Below, piece by piece: positions 26,889 to 34,233 of a DNA stretch of 64,000 bases; position 1 is the stretch's first letter; every line of letters begins with the position of its first letter. The DNA is from Pandoraea pneumonica (lineage in GTDB: Bacteria; Pseudomonadota; Gammaproteobacteria; Burkholderiales; Burkholderiaceae): NCBI RefSeq assembly GCF_902459645.1, contig NZ_CABPSK010000005.1:62001-126000 (forward strand), written 5' to 3'. The translations under genes and the position numbers were made by a program. The notes beneath the pieces were generated by a model, which did not search any database, was not told the DNA's origin, and worked only from the letters and a program-made list of their open reading frames with translations.

Positions 26889-27026
26889 TTACTTGTTGCG
26901 GTCGGCGGCACCCTGGATGGCTTCACCACCCTTTTCGATGTCCGTGCCCGCACCATGGACGGTGTTGCAGCCAGCAAGCCCCAGCGCGAAGCCGGAGAGC
27001 AGAGCGATAGCGATCAGTCGTTTCAT
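26889..27026 (-). CDS. entericidin-type small lipoprotein
   Basis: 45 residues. A lysine/arginine start and hydrophobic core (MKRLIAIALLSGFALG) lead to the lipobox LAGC (Cys20), then NTVHGAGTDIEKGGEAIQGAADRNK, the pattern of entericidin A/B. In E. coli these are stationary-phase, stress-induced membrane lipoproteins proposed as a toxin-antidote pair; here only one copy is present. AAGGAGAAC lies upstream of the ATG. It lies between csbD-like and the Cys-repeat gene on the same strand. Confidence 0.9.
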   Translation of the reverse strand: MKRLIAIALLSGFALGLAGCNTVHGAGTDIEKGGEAIQGAADRNK

Positions 27027-27148
27027 TTGAGTTCTCCTTGAGAGATAGCGATAGCGGCGGCTTGAGGTGGCCTAGGCAAGCTAGGCCGTGGGATGTCGCT
27101 CGACACCGCCAGCGCGCCCGCCTCCCGGCGGACGCTACCGACGTGTGC

Positions 27149-27355
27149 TTACCAGAGCTTGTGTTGCTTGTTCCAGGTGTCGACTTCACGTTCGGCGTCG
27201 GCCTTTTCCTTGCCGTAGCGCTCTTGAATCACACCCACGAACTTGTCGCGGTTGCCTTCAATTTTGAGCAGGTCGTCATCGGTGACCTTGCCCCACTGCT
27301 TCTTGGCTTCGCCCTTCAGTTGGTTCCACTTGCCCTTGATCTGATCCGAATTCAT
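27149..27355 (-). CDS. CsbD family stress-response protein
   Basis: 68 residues. MNSDQIKGKWNQLKGEAKKQWGKVTDDDLLKIEGNRDKFVG is a textbook CsbD domain: small, hydrophilic and helical. CsbD-like proteins are general-stress proteins of unknown biochemical role. AAGGAG precedes the ATG. It is the first of three small minus-strand genes (csbD-like, entericidin, Cys-repeat protein) that may form one stress-induced transcript. Confidence 0.93.
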   Translation of the reverse strand: MNSDQIKGKWNQLKGEAKKQWGKVTDDDLLKIEGNRDKFVGVIQERYGKEKADAEREVDTWNKQHKLW

Positions 27356-27574
27356 GACAACTCCTTCTGGGTTGAGATGGGGGTACTCCGTGGTACTGAC
27401 CGCAGCGTTAGCATCGTTCCGGCTGCCCGGTTCGATGCCGCATGCCATTGCACTGAAGCAATGACCGCGGTTGCCGCCTGGTGTGGCGGCGGGTGATTCC
27501 ATGGTAGGGAGTGCCAATCGTTCGCGCTGTCAGCGAGCCTTGCGTCAGGCTGTAGGCGGAGTCGGGTAGCGCTG

Positions 27575-29107
27575 TCAGCGCATTCCCACGGGGGAGGGCG
27601 GGGTGTTGTCGGTCCGGTCGCTGGACGGTTCGGACTCGAGTTTCTGAGCGGCGGGATCTGTGGGGGTGGTGCGATCTACGGAATCGGTGCGATCGGCGGG
27701 GACGACAGGATCGGTGATGTCGAGCACATCGGCCGGTGGGCACAGCGGCATGACGACTTGAATCTCGGTGCCGATGCGCGCGGGCAGCGAATGGATATCG
27801 ATGCGTCCGCCGCGCGCAGACACCCGTTGACGCATGCCGAACAACCCGTGTGTCTTGGGCTTGTTGAACTGGTCGGGCGTGAGGCCGATACCGTTGTCGA
27901 TGACTTCGAGACGCACCCGCTGATCGTCGTAGGCGAGCGCCACGCGCACGGTCGTTGCGCGCGCGTATTTGCCCGCATTCGTCAGCGCTTCTTGTGCCAC
28001 GCGGAACAGCGCGATGGCCGTGGCTTCCGGCAGCGCAAAGTCCTCTTCGGGCAAGTCGAGGTCGAGTTGCCAGTGTTGCTGATCGGCCGCCTCTTCCGCG
28101 AGCGAGCGCAACGCGGTCACCAGACCGAAGTTGATCAACACTGTCGGGCGCAAATTCTCGATGATGCGACGCTTGATCTGAATGCCGGAATCGAGATTGC
28201 GCTGCGCACGTGCGAGCTTTTCGGCAATCACCGTGTCGGTGTTGCGCAGCTTGTGGTGCGCCCACGTCACGTCCATCTTGCACGCGGTGAGAATCGCACC
28301 GAGCTCGTCATGCAACTCTCGCGACAGACGTGTCTTCTCGTCTTCGCTCACGTTCTGCAAGTGGGTCGCCAACTCGTCGAGCTGCTCGGTGCGCTCGCGC
28401 ACGAGGCGGTCGAGGTGTGCCTGCTGTTCGTGCAGTTGATCGCGTGCGAGTTGTTCCTGACGCATCTGTCGGCCAAGCGTGCGAAACAACAAGATGAACA
28501 GCAGGATGGTGAGTACCGAGAGCGCGCCCGCGCTCACGGCCGAGATCGCCTGATCGAAACGTCCGTCGTCTTGCGCGGTGCGCGCACGGGCAAGTTCGCG
28601 GTTGTACAGATCGGTGATGGCGATTTGCACGGGCTCCATCGTGCCGAAGCCAAGGTTGTTCGGCGCGAGCGCTTCGTCGAGATTCATCTCCCCCTGTTTG
28701 ACCGCCAATCGAGCGGTCTCCATTGCCGTGATGCGCTGCGAGAAGAGCGTCATGACGTCGGCAAATTCACGGGCGGCCGACGTGTCGTTCACATCTTCAT
28801 AGTGCTGGATGAGGAGTGAGGCCAGATCGCGAATGCGGCGCACTGACGACAAATACGGATCGAGATAAATCGGGTTGTTGGTGAGCAGGTATCCCCGTTG
28901 GCTGGCCACCACGGTGGAGGTGCGCGCAATGATCTCGTTGAGCTCGTTGGCGGCCGTCATGGCTTGCAGCGCGGTCTCGTAGGTGGACGCGAGTCGGCGG
29001 TGTGCAGACTCCAGCCCGATCAGGCTGCCGACCGTGATGACGATCGCAGCGATCATGGCGATGATCCAGCTTCGGCGACGCAACCAGGACGTGAACAGAC
29101 GGGGCAT
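27575..29107 (-). CDS. CHASE3-domain histidine kinase (NarL-partner type)
   Basis: 510 residues. Transmembrane helix 1 is at about 14-32. A periplasmic CHASE3 domain at about 35-185 contains TSTVVASQRGYLLTNNPIYLDPY. Helix 2 is at about 190-208, then a coiled coil and a HisKA_3 domain with phospho-acceptor His266 (LSRELHDELGAILTACKMD). The ATPase domain has EALTNAGKYA, DNGIGL and THGLFGMRQRV. The last 45 residues are a Pro/Asp-rich, probably disordered tail. HisKA_3 kinases pair with NarL/FixJ regulators; one is encoded at 30000-30641 on the opposite strand, with three small stress-type genes between. Confidence 0.9.
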   Translation of the reverse strand: MPRLFTSWLRRRSWIIAMIAAIVITVGSLIGLESAHRRLASTYETALQAMTAANELNEIIARTSTVVASQRGYLLTNNPIYLDPYLSSVRRIRDLASLLIQHYEDVNDTSAAREFADVMTLFSQRITAMETARLAVKQGEMNLDEALAPNNLGFGTMEPVQIAITDLYNRELARARTAQDDGRFDQAISAVSAGALSVLTILLFILLFRTLGRQMRQEQLARDQLHEQQAHLDRLVRERTEQLDELATHLQNVSEDEKTRLSRELHDELGAILTACKMDVTWAHHKLRNTDTVIAEKLARAQRNLDSGIQIKRRIIENLRPTVLINFGLVTALRSLAEEAADQQHWQLDLDLPEEDFALPEATAIALFRVAQEALTNAGKYARATTVRVALAYDDQRVRLEVIDNGIGLTPDQFNKPKTHGLFGMRQRVSARGGRIDIHSLPARIGTEIQVVMPLCPPADVLDITDPVVPADRTDSVDRTTPTDPAAQKLESEPSSDRTDNTPPSPVGMR

Positions 29108-29289
29108 TGAAGGGCCAATGGAGGGTGGGAGGCGCTTCGATCATAAGTCGAAAATCGCCGCACAACGTGAAATGTCAGCTAATTCCTACGCAAAAACCAG
29201 CGCCACCCGGGCAGTCTCGGGCGCGCCGTTTTTCTACCATACACTCAGCGCCGAACGTTTTAAGTGATGGGTAAAACAAGGAGAACGCT

Positions 29290-29466
29290 ATGTTGAAGTG
29301 GGCTTTGTTGTTCGCACTGATCTCGATCGTGGCAGGCCTGTTGGGCTTCACAGGGATTGCTGCGGGTGCGGCCGGGATCGCCAAGATTCTCTTCGTGCTG
29401 TTCCTGGTGCTGTTCGTGATCTTCCTGCTGCTCGGTCTGACCGTCGCCAAGAAGATCGTCGACTAG
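29290..29466 (+). CDS. DUF1328 small membrane protein (YtjA-like), copy 1
   Basis: 58 residues with two hydrophobic helices around the signature [20 protein letters not shown], ending in KKIVD. DUF1328 proteins are tiny inner-membrane proteins of unknown function, often stress-induced. ACAAGGAGAACGCT lies directly upstream of the ATG. A closely related copy follows 112 bp later. Confidence 0.92.
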   Translation: MLKWALLFALISIVAGLLGFTGIAAGAAGIAKILFVLFLVLFVIFLLLGLTVAKKIVD

Positions 29467-29578
29467 ACGGTGCCGCCGGAGCCACCCCTTGCGGTGATTC
29501 GGGTGGCTCGGGTGGCCCGGACAAGTTGCCAATGCTGTCAATGCGGGTCTGGGCCGTTATTTTTGCAAGGAGCTAGCG

Positions 29579-29740
29579 ATGCTTCACTACGCCGTCGTGT
29601 TTTTCGTGATCGCACTGATCGCCGCGGTGTTCGGCTTTACCGGCATTGCCGCCGGCGCGGCCGAAATCGCCAAGATTCTGTTCTTTATTTTCCTCGTGAT
29701 CTTTTTGGTCACGCTGCTCTTCGGGGTGGTTCGACGATAG
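29579..29740 (+). CDS. DUF1328 small membrane protein (YtjA-like), copy 2
   Basis: 53 residues with the same [21 protein letters not shown] core as copy 1 but a different, shorter C-terminus (VVRR). AAGGAGCTAGCG precedes the ATG. The two copies are clearly paralogues by tandem duplication that has since diverged: the motif is conserved while the N-terminus (MLHYAVVFF) and the tail differ. Confidence 0.92.
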   Translation: MLHYAVVFFVIALIAAVFGFTGIAAGAAEIAKILFFIFLVIFLVTLLFGVVRR

Positions 29741-29834
29741 TCACGCAAGGCCGGTGCAGGGGGCGCGATAGCGTTTGCGCCATCGGCCCCCGCATTCGGC
29801 CAGCCCCACAAAACACTCGCAGGAGAATTCGATC

Positions 29835-29936
29835 ATGCATACCGCCAAGCACGCTGCTCGAGAGCAGGATCACGCAGAACGGATCGCGATTGAGAGTTAC
29901 CGCGAGATGGTTCATTATTTGCTCGACCGGGAGTGA
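29835..29936 (+). CDS. 33-residue hypothetical small protein
   Basis: A short frame with a strong ribosome binding site (AGGAG, 8-9 nt before the ATG). The product is charged and His/Glu-rich, predicted to be an amphipathic helix (HAEHRI-like ...ESYREMVHYLLDRE). It lies in line with the two DUF1328 genes and 63 bp before the response regulator, so it is probably transcribed with them. No known family; it is a real gene candidate mainly because of the ribosome binding site and its place in the run. Confidence 0.55.
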   Translation: MHTAKHAAREQDHAERIAIESYREMVHYLLDRE

Positions 29937-29999
29937 GGGTCATGGCCAACGCACCGAAGGGTAGCGACCGGACCGATGGGGACAGTCTCTGGAGCTTAG

Positions 30000-30641
30000 A
30001 TGTCACTGACAATAAAAATTCTGATTGCCGACGACCACGCCATCGTTCGCACCGGCTTCAAGCAGTTCATCGCGGACGAGTCGGACATGGAAGTGTTGGG
30101 CGAGGCAGCGAGCGGCGACGAAGTGATTCGTGCCGTACGCGATACGGCATTCGATGTCGTGCTGTTGGATATCGCCATGCCTGATAAGAACGGTATCGAC
30201 ACCCTGCGCGTGATCAAGCAACTGCGCCCGCAGCAGGGGGTGCTGTTCTTGTCGACGTATCCGGAAGCGCAATACGCAGTGAATCTGCTGCGCGCCGGTG
30301 CCAACGGCTATCTGATGAAAGATGCCGCCCCTGAGGAGATCATCCGCGCGATTCGCACGGTGGCGCGCGGCCACCGTTATGTGAGCGAAGTCACCGCGGA
30401 TCTGCTCGCGCAGAAGCTCGACCAGCCCATCGACGAGCCGATGCACGAGCAACTCTCCGAGCGCGAGTTTCAGGTGTTCTGCAAACTCGCGCAGGGCCGC
30501 ACCCCGACCGAAATCGCGGAGGAACTGCATTTGTCAGTGAAAACCGTGAGTACGTATCGCGCGCGCGTGCTCGAAAAGATGCATTTGAAAACCAATGCCG
30601 ATCTGACGCTCTACGCGCTCAAGAACGGTTTGATCAGTTGA
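30000..30641 (+). CDS. NarL/FixJ-family response regulator
   Basis: 213 residues. The receiver has Asp11-Asp12, phospho-acceptor Asp57 (VVLLDIAMPDKNG), Ser/Thr in FLSTY and Lys in YLMKDAAPEE. The LuxR-type helix-turn-helix is LSEREFQVFCKLAQGRTPTEIAEELHLSVKTVSTYRARVLEKM. It is the probable partner of the CHASE3 kinase on the opposite strand. The ATG has a TCTGGAGCTTAG ribosome binding site. A receiver-only protein follows 12 bp later. Confidence 0.95.
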   Translation: MSLTIKILIADDHAIVRTGFKQFIADESDMEVLGEAASGDEVIRAVRDTAFDVVLLDIAMPDKNGIDTLRVIKQLRPQQGVLFLSTYPEAQYAVNLLRAGANGYLMKDAAPEEIIRAIRTVARGHRYVSEVTADLLAQKLDQPIDEPMHEQLSEREFQVFCKLAQGRTPTEIAEELHLSVKTVSTYRARVLEKMHLKTNADLTLYALKNGLIS

Positions 30642-30653
30642 TGAGAGGCAGTT

Positions 30654-31085
30654 ATGTCAACCGGGAAGGCGACAACGCTCACGGGGTCCCGCTCTCCCCT
30701 TAAGGTGCTGTTGATCGAAGACTCGGCGGTGATTCGCGAGAGCCTGTCCGAAGCGCTCGGTTCGTCCGGGATGCTCGAGGTGACGGGGGTTGCGGAAACT
30801 GCCGACGACGCGGTGCGCACGCTTAAGGAGGATTCTTTCGATGCCGTCATCGTCGATATCCAACTGCGACGCGGCTCGGGGATGGACGTGCTGTCCTACC
30901 TGCACGAAGCCGGCCTGTTGCCGCATCTGATGGCGATCGTGCTCACTAATTACGCACTGGCCACCTACCGCAAGCGGTGCCAGCAGCTCGGCGTGCAGTA
31001 TTTCTTCGATAAATCGCTCGAATTCGACCGCGTGATCGAGGTGCTAGACGATTTCGCGACGGGACGTCAGGCGTCTGCGACGTAA
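30654..31085 (+). CDS. single-domain response regulator (receiver only)
   Basis: 143 residues. A 15-residue N-terminal extension is followed by one CheY-like receiver: acidic pair Glu22-Asp23, phospho-acceptor Asp68 (AVIVDIQLRRGSG), Thr in VLTNY and Lys in FFDKSLEFD. There is no output domain. With 12 bp between genes it is co-transcribed with the NarL-type regulator. It could be a phosphate sink or a branch of the same kinase's signalling. Confidence 0.92.
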   Translation: MSTGKATTLTGSRSPLKVLLIEDSAVIRESLSEALGSSGMLEVTGVAETADDAVRTLKEDSFDAVIVDIQLRRGSGMDVLSYLHEAGLLPHLMAIVLTNYALATYRKRCQQLGVQYFFDKSLEFDRVIEVLDDFATGRQASAT

Positions 31086-31137
31086 CTTTCCCCCGACTTC
31101 AGTGGTTTTCCCATATAAAGAGATCAAATTTTATTAT

Positions 31138-31243
31138 TTTCAACTATTTAGATGCATGGGCTAAAATATCGCCTTTGCGCTAAATACCGGGTCAACGGCG
31201 GCGCACTGCGGGAGGTTTCGGCAGTGAGCTGCTATTTTTTTGC
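31138..31243 (+). promoter_or_regulatory. metN promoter and structured leader
   Basis: A promoter-like pair, TTCAAC -17- TAAAAT (-10 near 31160-31165), is followed by a leader of about 75 nt. CACTGC (31204-31209) can pair with GCAGTG (31221-31226), and GCAG-tgag-CTGC (31221-31232) forms a competing small hairpin followed by TATTTTTTT that ends 3 nt before the metN ATG. The only purine-rich element, GGGAGG (31210-31215), is about 28 nt from the ATG, too far for normal initiation unless the leader folds. No SAM-riboswitch consensus is recognised. Confidence 0.4.
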
Positions 31244-32278
31244 ATGATCGAACTCCAGAACATTACCCAGCGCTTCGCTGGGCCCAAGGGGCCGATCGAC
31301 GCGCTCTCCAATATCAGCCTGTCGATCGAGCGCGGCGAAGTTTTCGGCATCATCGGCCGAAGCGGCGCCGGCAAGAGCACGCTCGTGCGTGTCATCAACC
31401 TGCTCAACCGTCCGAGCGACGGCAGCGTGCGTGTCGAAGGGCAGGATCTGACGGCCTTGTCGTCGGACGAACTGCGTAAGGCGCGCCGCCGCATCGGCAT
31501 GATCTTCCAGCATTTCAACCTGCTCAGCTCGCGCACGGTGTACGACAACGTCGCTCTGCCGCTGGAGCTCGCTGGGCTGCCCGCTGCGGAAATTCGCGCG
31601 AAGGTGCTGCCGCTGCTCGAGCTCGTGGGGCTTACCGCACAGAAGGATCGCTATCCGGCGCAGATTTCCGGTGGCCAAAAGCAGCGCGTGGGCATTGCCC
31701 GTGCACTCGCGAGCGAGCCGCAAGTGCTGCTCTCGGACGAAGCCACATCGGCGCTCGATCCGGAAACCACACGCTCGATTCTTGAGTTGCTCAAGCGCAT
31801 CAATCGCGAACTCGGCCTGACCATCGTGCTGATCACCCACCAGATGGAAGTGATCAAGCAGGTGTGCGACCGTGTGGCCGTGCTCGACGCTGGCCGCGTG
31901 GTGGAACAAGGCCGCGTGATCGACGTGTTCCTGCGCCCGCGTCATGAAGTGACGCGCGCCATGATCGGTGACGTCATCGCGCAAGAACTGCCGCCGGGCG
32001 TGCGCGAGCGTATCGCGTCGCGGATCGGCAATGGGCACGATCATTTGTATCGGTTGGCTTTCTCGGGGGCGGGCGTCGATCAGCCGCTGCTCTCGGAAGC
32101 GATTCGCCGCTACGAGCTCGATTTCAATATTCTGCATGGCCAGATCGACGAGATCCAAGGGCAAGCATTTGGATCGCTCGCCGTGATGGCGGGCGGCACC
32201 CCGGCCCGTGTGGCCGAAGCCATGGCGTTCCTCGCCAGTCAAGGCGTCGTTGTCGAGGAGATGAGCCATGTGGAGTGA
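31244..32278 (+). CDS. metN: methionine ABC transporter ATP-binding protein
   Basis: 344 residues. Walker [10 protein letters not shown], signature [15 protein letters not shown] and Walker [16 protein letters not shown] are intact. The C-terminal 90 residues form the NIL/ACT-like domain ([39 protein letters not shown]) that senses methionine in MetN. The N-terminus [11 protein letters not shown] aligns with E. coli MetN, so the ATG at 31244 is right despite lacking a normal ribosome binding site. It overlaps metI by 11 bp. Confidence 0.96.
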   Translation: MIELQNITQRFAGPKGPIDALSNISLSIERGEVFGIIGRSGAGKSTLVRVINLLNRPSDGSVRVEGQDLTALSSDELRKARRRIGMIFQHFNLLSSRTVYDNVALPLELAGLPAAEIRAKVLPLLELVGLTAQKDRYPAQISGGQKQRVGIARALASEPQVLLSDEATSALDPETTRSILELLKRINRELGLTIVLITHQMEVIKQVCDRVAVLDAGRVVEQGRVIDVFLRPRHEVTRAMIGDVIAQELPPGVRERIASRIGNGHDHLYRLAFSGAGVDQPLLSEAIRRYELDFNILHGQIDEIQGQAFGSLAVMAGGTPARVAEAMAFLASQGVVVEEMSHVE

Positions 32279-32921
32279 AATGTTCGACCTGTTTGTCTCG
32301 TCGTTCTGGGAAACGATCATCATGGTCGGCATCTCGGGCCTGATCGGGGCTGTCGTCGGCGTGCCGCTGGGCGTGCTGCTGTACCTGACCGATCGCAATG
32401 GCGTGCTGCAAAACCTGCCCACGAATCGCATCGTCGGCATCATCGTCAACGCCGTGCGCTCCACGCCGTTCATCATCTTGTTGGTCGCCGTGATCCCGTT
32501 CACGCGTCTGATCGTCGGCTCGTCGATCGGTACGATGGCCGCCGTGGTGCCGTTGACCATCGCTGCGGCGCCGTTCGTCGCGCGTCTGGTCGAGACGGCG
32601 CTGCGTGAAGTCGACCGTGGCCTGATCGAAGCCGCGCAATCGATGGGCGCGACGACTGGCCAAATCGTCATGAAGGTGCTGTTGCCCGAGGCGCTGCCCG
32701 GTATCGTGGCGGGCCTGACCATCACGTTCGTGAGCCTGGTCGGTTACTCGGCGATGGCCGGTGCCATTGGCGGTGGCGGGCTGGGCGATCTCGGTATTCG
32801 CTACGGCTATCAACGGTTCCTGCCCGAAGTGATGATCACGGTGGTGCTGATCCTGATCGTCTTCGTGCAACTGGTGCAGACGTTCGGCGACTGGTTGGTG
32901 CGCCGTCTGAGCCATAAGTAA
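32268..32921 (+). CDS. metI: methionine ABC transporter permease
   Basis: 217 residues with five membrane segments. The EAA-loop [36 protein letters not shown], which docks on MetN, is typical of MetI. The start lies within the metN end (11-bp overlap), giving coupled translation and balanced stoichiometry. Confidence 0.96.
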   Translation: MWSEMFDLFVSSFWETIIMVGISGLIGAVVGVPLGVLLYLTDRNGVLQNLPTNRIVGIIVNAVRSTPFIILLVAVIPFTRLIVGSSIGTMAAVVPLTIAAAPFVARLVETALREVDRGLIEAAQSMGATTGQIVMKVLLPEALPGIVAGLTITFVSLVGYSAMAGAIGGGGLGDLGIRYGYQRFLPEVMITVVLILIVFVQLVQTFGDWLVRRLSHK

Positions 32922-32987
32922 GTTCGGTTTTCATTTATAAAAACGTCGCCGGCGAACCGGCACTCACACACACGCGAGGTTTTTCTC

Positions 32988-33800
32988 ATGCAACGTCGTA
33001 CGCTTTTCAAGCTGCTGGCCGGTGTTGGTGCCGCCACGGTTTTCGCCACGCAATTCGCCGCACCGGCTGCGGCTGCCGATGCTGTCAACCTGAAGGTTGG
33101 TGTGACGGGCGGCCCGCACGCCCAGATTTTCGATGAAGTGAAGAAGGTCGCGGCCAAAGACGGCCTGAACCTCAAGGTCATCGAGTTCAGCGATTACGTG
33201 CAGCCGAACGCTGCCCTGTCGTCGGGCGATCTCGACGTGAACAGCTACCAGCACCAGCCGTATCTCGACGCGCAGGTGAAGGACCGCGGCTATAAGCTCG
33301 TGTCGATCGCCAAGACCGTGATCTTCCCGATGGGCGTGTATTCGAAGAAGATCAAGTCGCTGGCCGACCTGAAGGCTGGCGCGAAGGTGTCGCTGCCCAA
33401 CGACCCGACCAACGGCGGCCGCGCGCTGCTGTTGCTGCAAAAGAACGGCTTGATCAAGCTGCGCGCCGACGCTGGACTGAAGGCGACGCCGATCGACGTG
33501 ATCGAGAACCCGAAGAAGCTGAAGTTCGTGGAACTGGACGCGGCCCAACTGCCGCGCTCGCTCGACGACGTGGACGTGGCGGTGATCAACACCAACTTCG
33601 CCATGGAAGCCGGTCTGAATCCGAAGCGTGACGCGATCGCCATCGAAGACGCCAATGGCCCGTATTCGAATGTGCTGGTCGTGCGTGCCGCCGACAAGGA
33701 CAAGCCGTGGGTGGCCAAGCTGATCAAGGCCTACCATTCGCCGGAAGTGAAGGCGTTCATCGAGCAGAAGTTTGGCGGCTCGGTGGTCACGGCTTGGTAA
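32988..33800 (+). CDS. metQ: methionine-binding protein (NLPA family)
   Basis: 270 residues. The mature chain VNLKVGVTGGPHAQIFDEVKKVAAKDGLNLKVIEFSDYVQPNAAL is characteristic of MetQ/NlpA. The signal peptide MQRRTLFKLLAGVGAATVFA has an RRxxFK start like Tat signals and no lipobox Cys. Many MetQ proteins are lipoproteins, so here the protein is probably soluble in the periplasm. It follows metI by 66 bp and ends at an intrinsic terminator. Confidence 0.95.
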   Translation: MQRRTLFKLLAGVGAATVFATQFAAPAAAADAVNLKVGVTGGPHAQIFDEVKKVAAKDGLNLKVIEFSDYVQPNAALSSGDLDVNSYQHQPYLDAQVKDRGYKLVSIAKTVIFPMGVYSKKIKSLADLKAGAKVSLPNDPTNGGRALLLLQKNGLIKLRADAGLKATPIDVIENPKKLKFVELDAAQLPRSLDDVDVAVINTNFAMEAGLNPKRDAIAIEDANGPYSNVLVVRAADKDKPWVAKLIKAYHSPEVKAFIEQKFGGSVVTAW

Positions 33801-33868
33801 GTCGGTAGCATCGATGGAATCGGGCCGAATCTGGTGAGCGGCAAACGCTCGCGAGATTTCCTGAGAAC

Positions 33869-33899
33869 GGCAGCGCTTCACAGCGCTGCCTTTTTTTTT
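33869..33899 (+). terminator. intrinsic terminator of metNIQ
   Basis: GGCAGCGCT - TCAC - AGCGCTGCC is followed by nine T's, 68 bp past the metQ stop. Between it and the next start (34234) I see no other gene, only the probable promoter of the GGDEF/EAL gene. Confidence 0.95.
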
Positions 33900-34233
33900 C
33901 GTCCGGACGAAGGCAATCGATGCGATGGGCTGACGGTAGATCGCCTACCGCGCCGTGTGTGGCAATTCTGACACTGTCATGGTTTTGTCAAATTGCAACG
34001 ATAGCCTGTGGAACAACTAAAAGAGGGTGCCTGCGGGCACCGTCACAAGACGCGGACATGGGCCTGAGAGCAGCGACCGCGAGCGTTGTACGGGGACCGG
34101 GTGAGAACGCCCATGGCACGCCATGGCGCAATGTTTCGCCCGTGGTGCGCAGGGGCGCACGACGCGACATGCCCGCACGACGCAATGCTGTTGGCATGAC
34201 GCTCGCGCACCGCACCGACTTACGGAGTACCAG

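Noticed and set aside
31100-31243. SAM-I, SAM-II or SAM/SAH riboswitch upstream of metN
   Set aside because: None of the consensus blocks I know is present, and the leader is too short for SAM-I.
31232-32725. A 497-codon minus-strand frame across metN and metI
   Set aside because: Antisense to two unmistakable ABC genes; composition is not protein-like.
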